From: Clostridia bacterium
GTDB lineage: Bacteria; Bacillota_A; Clostridia; Christensenellales; Borkfalkiaceae
DNA length: 18,243 nucleotides
Direction of reading: 5' to 3'
Assembly: GCA_017504735.1 (NCBI GenBank)
Contig: JAFVQP010000037.1
Location: forward strand, 1 to 18,243
Positions within the stretch are counted from its first letter, which is position 1; every line of letters starts with the position of its first letter. Below the pieces are notes generated by a model. That model was given only the letters and a program-made list of their open reading frames with translations. It ran no database searches and was not told where the DNA came from. Made by a program: the position numbers and the translations under genes. This document shows positions 14,239 to 18,243 of the stretch, in pieces.

Positions 14239-14784
14239 TTATTCAAATTGATTTGCGAGTATATCCGCCGTTAAACGCGCAAGGTTCATATCACTTCCAT
14301 CCATTTTTGCGCCTTCTTCTTTGGAAAGAACAGCTACCGCACCAAGGCAATCCCCGCCCGACACGATGGGTACAATCACCTGTGCGGTGATACCTTCCTC
14401 GTGCGTGTTGGTGATAGGGATTACGTCGCCGCCCTCTGAAGCATTCGCAATATAACTGCGCCGTTCCTTTAAAATTCTATCCATATCCTCGGATAAAGTC
14501 TTCCCATCTAAATCCTTTTTTCCATCGCCAAATGCGTGTAAAATGCCGTCCGTATCGCAAATCACGGCAAGCTTACCGCTTAAATCATTTAACGAACGCG
14601 CGGTGGCTTTACTAAAACGCTCTAGCGTGGCGATAGGGGAATATTTTTTGAGCATCAGCTCGTCGTGGCTGGTAAAAATTTCGAGTGGATCGCCCTCCTT
14701 TAAACGCAAGGTACGGCGAATTTCTTTAGGGATTACAACTCGACCTAACTCGTCGATTCTTCTAACAATTCCAGTTGCTTTCAT
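14239..14784 (-). CDS. spoVT: SpoVT-like AbrB-family transcription regulator
   Basis: The 181-residue protein has an N-terminal AbrB/SpoVT swapped-hairpin DNA-binding domain (MKATGIVRRIDELGRVVIP then EIRRTLRLKEGDPLEIF, 1-37). A C-terminal GAF-like ligand domain (about 55-181) follows. In Bacillus, SpoVT adjusts SigG-dependent genes in the forespore, and its presence suggests a spore-forming lineage. The length matches SpoVT (~178) and not AbrB (~95). ATG 14784 has GGAGG upstream; a longer frame would add 17 residues before the conserved MKATG start. In B. subtilis spoVT sits beside yabM-yabN; here that pair lies about 10 kb away. The MFS gene upstream ends in its own terminator, so spoVT probably has its own promoter in 14785-14842, which I could not define. 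Confidence 0.93.
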   Translation of the reverse strand: MKATGIVRRIDELGRVVIPKEIRRTLRLKEGDPLEIFTSHDELMLKKYSPIATLERFSKATARSLNDLSGKLAVICDTDGILHAFGDGKKDLDGKTLSEDMDRILKERRSYIANASEGGDVIPITNTHEEGITAQVIVPIVSGGDCLGAVAVLSKEEGAKMDGSDMNLARLTADILANQFE

Positions 14785-14842
14785 ATCTTTCCTCCATTTA
14801 CAGTTATTGTGTGAAAGAATGGAAGAAATATACATAAGAGCA

Positions 14843-14871
14843 TAAAAAATCCGCCGAGGTTGTCGGCGGAT
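14843..14871 (-). terminator. Intrinsic terminator of the SDR-MFS operon
   Basis: ATCCGCCGA (14849-14857) and TCGGCGGAT (14863-14871) form a perfect 9-bp GC-rich stem. On the minus strand it is followed by TTTTTTATG. It begins six bases after the MFS stop and separates that operon from spoVT. Confidence 0.9.
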
Positions 14872-14877
14872 ATCTTT

Positions 14878-16122
14878 TTATTGTATCGAATTTTTCTTTT
14901 TACGGGTGCGAAGTAAGTGTAAATAGAGGAAAATGGCAATCAGTGGGAAGAGCATTCCGATAAACATACCGCATTTCATGCCAAGCTGTTCGACCGTAAT
15001 CCCCAGCGTTTGCGCAAGGTTTGCGCCGCCTGCGCTTGCGGCGATTTCGTCCGTGATAACGCCAACAAGCTGCGGGCCTGCAGATGCGCCTAAGTCACCG
15101 CCTGCCGCCATCATGGCATAGAGGAATACACCGCCCGTAGGGATGCGATCGGATGCGATGATTAAGCTCCCTGGCCACAGCATAGACACGCAAAAGCCTG
15201 TTAAACCGCAGGCGATTAAGCCAAGCAAAGCGACGTTTGTCAAAGCGGCGGTAAGATAGCAAGTTGTTGCGCCGATCGAACCAAGGAAAAGAATTTTTTC
15301 TGCATTGTTCCCATATTTTGAATAAAGCGTACGCCCCAAGCCGAGCATAAGGCAGAAGAAGGCTACACCAAACACGTCACCCCAAATTTTGGGGATACCA
15401 AGGGCTTGTTCAAGGTAGCTAGAGCTCCATTGTGCCATTGTACATTCGCTTGCGCCCCCAAGGAAGATGGCGAATACACACAGCCACAGTTCTTTTTTCT
15501 TTAAATGCTCCATAACGCCTGAAATTTTTTCGGGAGTTTCCATCGGGGGGAGCTTGCTGGTGAAAAAGAGTAGGGCGCAGGTAAGCGGTGCCAAAGCGCA
15601 AATCAAGACGAGATAATGCCAGCTGTTTGCTTTAAAAATCAATAAAAAGAGTGTGCCAAACAGGATGGCGCCAACGGCTCCCCATGCATAAATGGAGTGT
15701 AATTTACTCATTTCCCGCTCGGGATTATCGCTAGGAATTGCCGCGACAATGGGGCTGACCAACACTTCCGCAAGTCCGCTTGACACGGCAAAAATGGCTG
15801 TACCGACCGCTAAGCTTGCATAAGCGTAATTAGGGAAAAACTTGGGTAAAAGTGCATACAGGATTAGGCCTACGATTGCAAAAAGGGGCATCGCGCATGC
15901 TGTTTTATGTATGTTGAATTTATGTGAAAAGAAAGAAAAGATGAGGTCGATGGCAAGCTGTGAAAAGAAAAACACCAGCACCAATAGGCCGAGCAGTGAA
16001 TAGGATATGTCGTAAAGGGTATGAAAAGTGATAAACAGCAAAGGGGGAATGTTTCCTGTGAAGGCTTGGGTAATATTGCCCGCATAACATGCCCACTTTG
16101 CCCGTGCGTACGAGGGTGTCAT
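14878..16122 (-). CDS. Major facilitator superfamily transporter
   Basis: This inner-membrane carrier has 414 residues and about 12 hydrophobic segments split by a central cytoplasmic loop near 190-212 (PPMETPEKISG...LKKKE). The C-terminal half opens with GGASECTMAQWSSSYLE, a pattern I associate with fucose-permease-like and related MFS carriers in Clostridia; the substrate cannot be read from sequence. The C-terminus is basic (LRTRKKKNSIQ). Its ribosome binding site (AAGGAG) overlaps the stop codon of the SDR gene ten bases upstream, so the two are co-transcribed and probably coupled. The operon ends at the hairpin 14849-14871. The oxidoreductase may act on the transported compound, but that is only inference from position. 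Confidence 0.9.
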   Translation of the reverse strand: MTPSYARAKWACYAGNITQAFTGNIPPLLFITFHTLYDISYSLLGLLVLVFFFSQLAIDLIFSFFSHKFNIHKTACAMPLFAIVGLILYALLPKFFPNYAYASLAVGTAIFAVSSGLAEVLVSPIVAAIPSDNPEREMSKLHSIYAWGAVGAILFGTLFLLIFKANSWHYLVLICALAPLTCALLFFTSKLPPMETPEKISGVMEHLKKKELWLCVFAIFLGGASECTMAQWSSSYLEQALGIPKIWGDVFGVAFFCLMLGLGRTLYSKYGNNAEKILFLGSIGATTCYLTAALTNVALLGLIACGLTGFCVSMLWPGSLIIASDRIPTGGVFLYAMMAAGGDLGASAGPQLVGVITDEIAASAGGANLAQTLGITVEQLGMKCGMFIGMLFPLIAIFLYLHLLRTRKKKNSIQ

Positions 16123-16132
16123 GTTGCGCTCC

Positions 16133-16906
16133 TTACAACTTTTGCTGTTTCATCCAAATCCACATAACGAGGCGGTGGGGGAGAAGCTTTACCAAAAGCG
16201 CCTGACCGCGCGCCGTTACACCGTGAATGGATACGTCGCGTTTTTTCTTTTTTAAGTCCTTCCAAGCGCGTTTGACAATTTGTTCGGGTTTGTACATAAC
16301 CACGTATTTTTTAACAATCGTTTTTTCAGCGTAGGCTCTATCGAAGAAGGCGGTTTTTGTCCAGAAAGGACAAACGCACAAACAACGCGCACCGCGAGCC
16401 TTACGAAGTTCCTTGTTAAGTGCACGCCCATAGGAAAGCACAAACGCCTTGGTTGCGCCATAGGTTGCGATGTAGGGGATGGGTTGTAAAGCCGCTACGG
16501 ATGCGATTAAAATCATTGTGCCGCCCTTTGCCATGTAAGGAAATGCCGCGTGGGTGGTGCCTACGATGGAACGACAGTTTAAGTCAACCATATTTTCCAA
16601 AACTTCAGCGCTATCGTCCTCGATGGCGTTAAAACGACCGAATCCTGATGCGCAAATCAGGTATTGAATGGAGGGTTTTTCCGCTTCAAGTACCTGTTCG
16701 AGTTCTTTTGTTGCGGTTGCCGAGGATAAATCCAAGGGGATAACGCGAAGGGGAACGTCTGTTTCAGTGCGTAAAGCTTCCAATTTATCTGCGCTACGCG
16801 CAATTACCCAAATTTCGTCCAACCCTTCTTTGCGTTCGTTGAGGGAAAGGAAGAATTCTTTTCCGATGCCGCTTGAGGCGCCGGTTATGATCGCTATATT
16901 TTTCAT
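16133..16906 (-). CDS. Short-chain dehydrogenase/reductase (classical SDR)
   Basis: This 257-residue NAD(P)-dependent oxidoreductase has a Rossmann fold. The cofactor loop is TGASSGIG (8-15). Asn110, Ser136 and the YxxxK pair Tyr149/Lys153 (YGATK) make the classical catalytic tetrad, so it should be active. CASGFG replaces the usual NNAG at about 85-90. The C-terminal ~60 residues are basic and partly hydrophobic, as in the DltE/YqjQ-like group of short SDRs; the substrate is unknown. ATG 16906 is chosen because AAGGAG lies four bases upstream and MKNIAIITG is the normal SDR start; a longer frame would run into the adjacent repeat. A family B element begins two bases past the ribosome binding site, so the whole leader and any promoter lie in repeat DNA. 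Confidence 0.93.
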   Translation of the reverse strand: MKNIAIITGASSGIGKEFFLSLNERKEGLDEIWVIARSADKLEALRTETDVPLRVIPLDLSSATATKELEQVLEAEKPSIQYLICASGFGRFNAIEDDSAEVLENMVDLNCRSIVGTTHAAFPYMAKGGTMILIASVAALQPIPYIATYGATKAFVLSYGRALNKELRKARGARCLCVCPFWTKTAFFDRAYAEKTIVKKYVVMYKPEQIVKRAWKDLKKKKRDVSIHGVTARGQALLVKLLPHRLVMWIWMKQQKL

Positions 16907-16917
16907 AATACTCCTTA

Positions 16918-17035
16918 AAAACGCATATATACTTCGCAATACTTCGTTGTGCTACGTTTTTCTTGCTCGTGTACGCTTTGTACACTCCCGTCGAAAAGCC
17001 TCGCGCGCCTTGTCTTGCTCGCATCTATGCGTTTT
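16918..17035 (+). repeat. Family B element, copy 3, with perfect terminal inverted repeats
   Basis: A 118-base unit is bounded by AAAACGCATA (16918-16927) and TATGCGTTTT (17026-17035), exact inverted repeats. It contains the perfect hairpin GTGTAC-GCTTT-GTACAC (16969-16985) followed by CTCCC, and TCTTGCTCG twice (16961, 17013). Copy 4 lies in tandem 123 bases away. It fills the DNA between the SDR ribosome binding site and mnmA. Confidence 0.78.
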
Positions 17036-17056
17036 ACCAATTTTGATTAATTTTCG

Positions 17057-17156
17057 TACTTATACTTTGTTGCGTTACGTTTTTCTTGCTCGTGTACGCT
17101 TTGTACACTCCCATCGAAAAGCCTCGCGTGCCTTGTCTTGCTCGCATCTTTGCATT
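17057..17156 (+). repeat. Family B element, copy 4, tandem to copy 3
   Basis: It repeats copy 3 with about four differences over ~78 bases in the core (from TACGTTTTTCTTGCTCG through CTTGCTCGCATCT). The hairpin GTGTAC-GCTTT-GTACAC is at 17092-17108. Its ends are worn: GCATTTATC replaces the right inverted repeat and the left one is not recognisable. With copy 3 and a family C half-element it makes up nearly all of the 304-base gap 16907-17210; nothing else is seen there. Confidence 0.75.
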
Positions 17157-17182
17157 TATCGACGTTTATACAATGATTTTTT

Positions 17183-17207
17183 AAAATGAAGGGGGCAGGT
17201 ATGTGTT
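17183..17207 (+). repeat. Family C half-element abutting the mnmA stop
   Basis: Bases 17183-17203 are identical to 1305-1325, including GAAGGGGGCAGGTATG. Only the left arm of the palindrome is present. It ends about three bases from the mnmA stop codon, similar to the full copy beside spoVT. Confidence 0.68.
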
Positions 17208-17210
17208 GAG

Positions 17211-18243
<1,033 letters not shown>

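Noticed and set aside
16668..17189. 173-codon plus-strand frame with repeated LARVRFVHS-type peptides
   Set aside because: The repeats in the peptide simply reflect tandem family B DNA, and the rest is antisense to the SDR gene.

Overview
The window looks like chromosomal DNA from a low-to-mid GC Bacillota, most likely a spore-forming member of class Clostridia. The evidence is a SpoVT-type AbrB regulator, a SpoVB/YabM-like flippase coupled to a YabN-type MazG fusion, the single-chain (alpha2) glycyl-tRNA synthetase, formate-tetrahydrofolate ligase, strong AGGAGG-type ribosome binding sites and TATAAT promoters with extended TGn elements. I cannot name the species. Gene content is mainly housekeeping; the unusual material is in the intergenic DNA.

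Layout. 1-484: the 3' end of an rRNA operon (23S tail, spacer, 5S, terminator). 535-1258, minus strand: fucU followed by a 55-residue membrane peptide, with its own promoter and terminator. 1323-5140, plus strand: SpoVB/YabM-like flippase, mazG (ATGA overlap) and dusB, ending at a shared terminator. 5194-6766, minus strand: glyQS with promoter and terminator. 6905-8625, plus strand: fhs. 8626-9180: 555 bases of non-coding DNA packed with repeats. 9181-13209, plus strand: glnS, a polytopic membrane protein and a membrane-anchored extracytoplasmic protein. 13282-14108, minus strand: purC. 14201-16906, minus strand: SDR oxidoreductase, MFS transporter and spoVT. 16907-17210: more repeats. 17211-18243, minus strand: mnmA, cut by the window end before its N-terminus.

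Functionally, several genes serve translation (rRNA, dusB, glyQS, glnS, mnmA). fhs and purC both belong to one-carbon/purine metabolism and share an identical 16-base promoter core. SpoVT and the flippase point to sporulation or cell-envelope biology. fucU with its small membrane partner is a separate sugar-related unit.

Three dispersed non-coding repeat families stand out. Family A (8942-9156) is a symmetric 'fishbone': four AGTGAAGTT boxes face four AACTTCACTT boxes, and every gap between boxes is itself a small hairpin. Family B is a ~120-base element with 10-base terminal inverted repeats and an internal hairpin, in about four copies (8659, 8838, 16918, 17057). Family C is a 13-14 bp palindrome, GGCAGGTATGCG-loop-CGCATACCTGCC, with three full copies at gene 3' ends and several half-copies. 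One half-copy supplies the apparent ribosome binding site and start codon of the flippase. Family A is the best candidate for an undescribed structured element.
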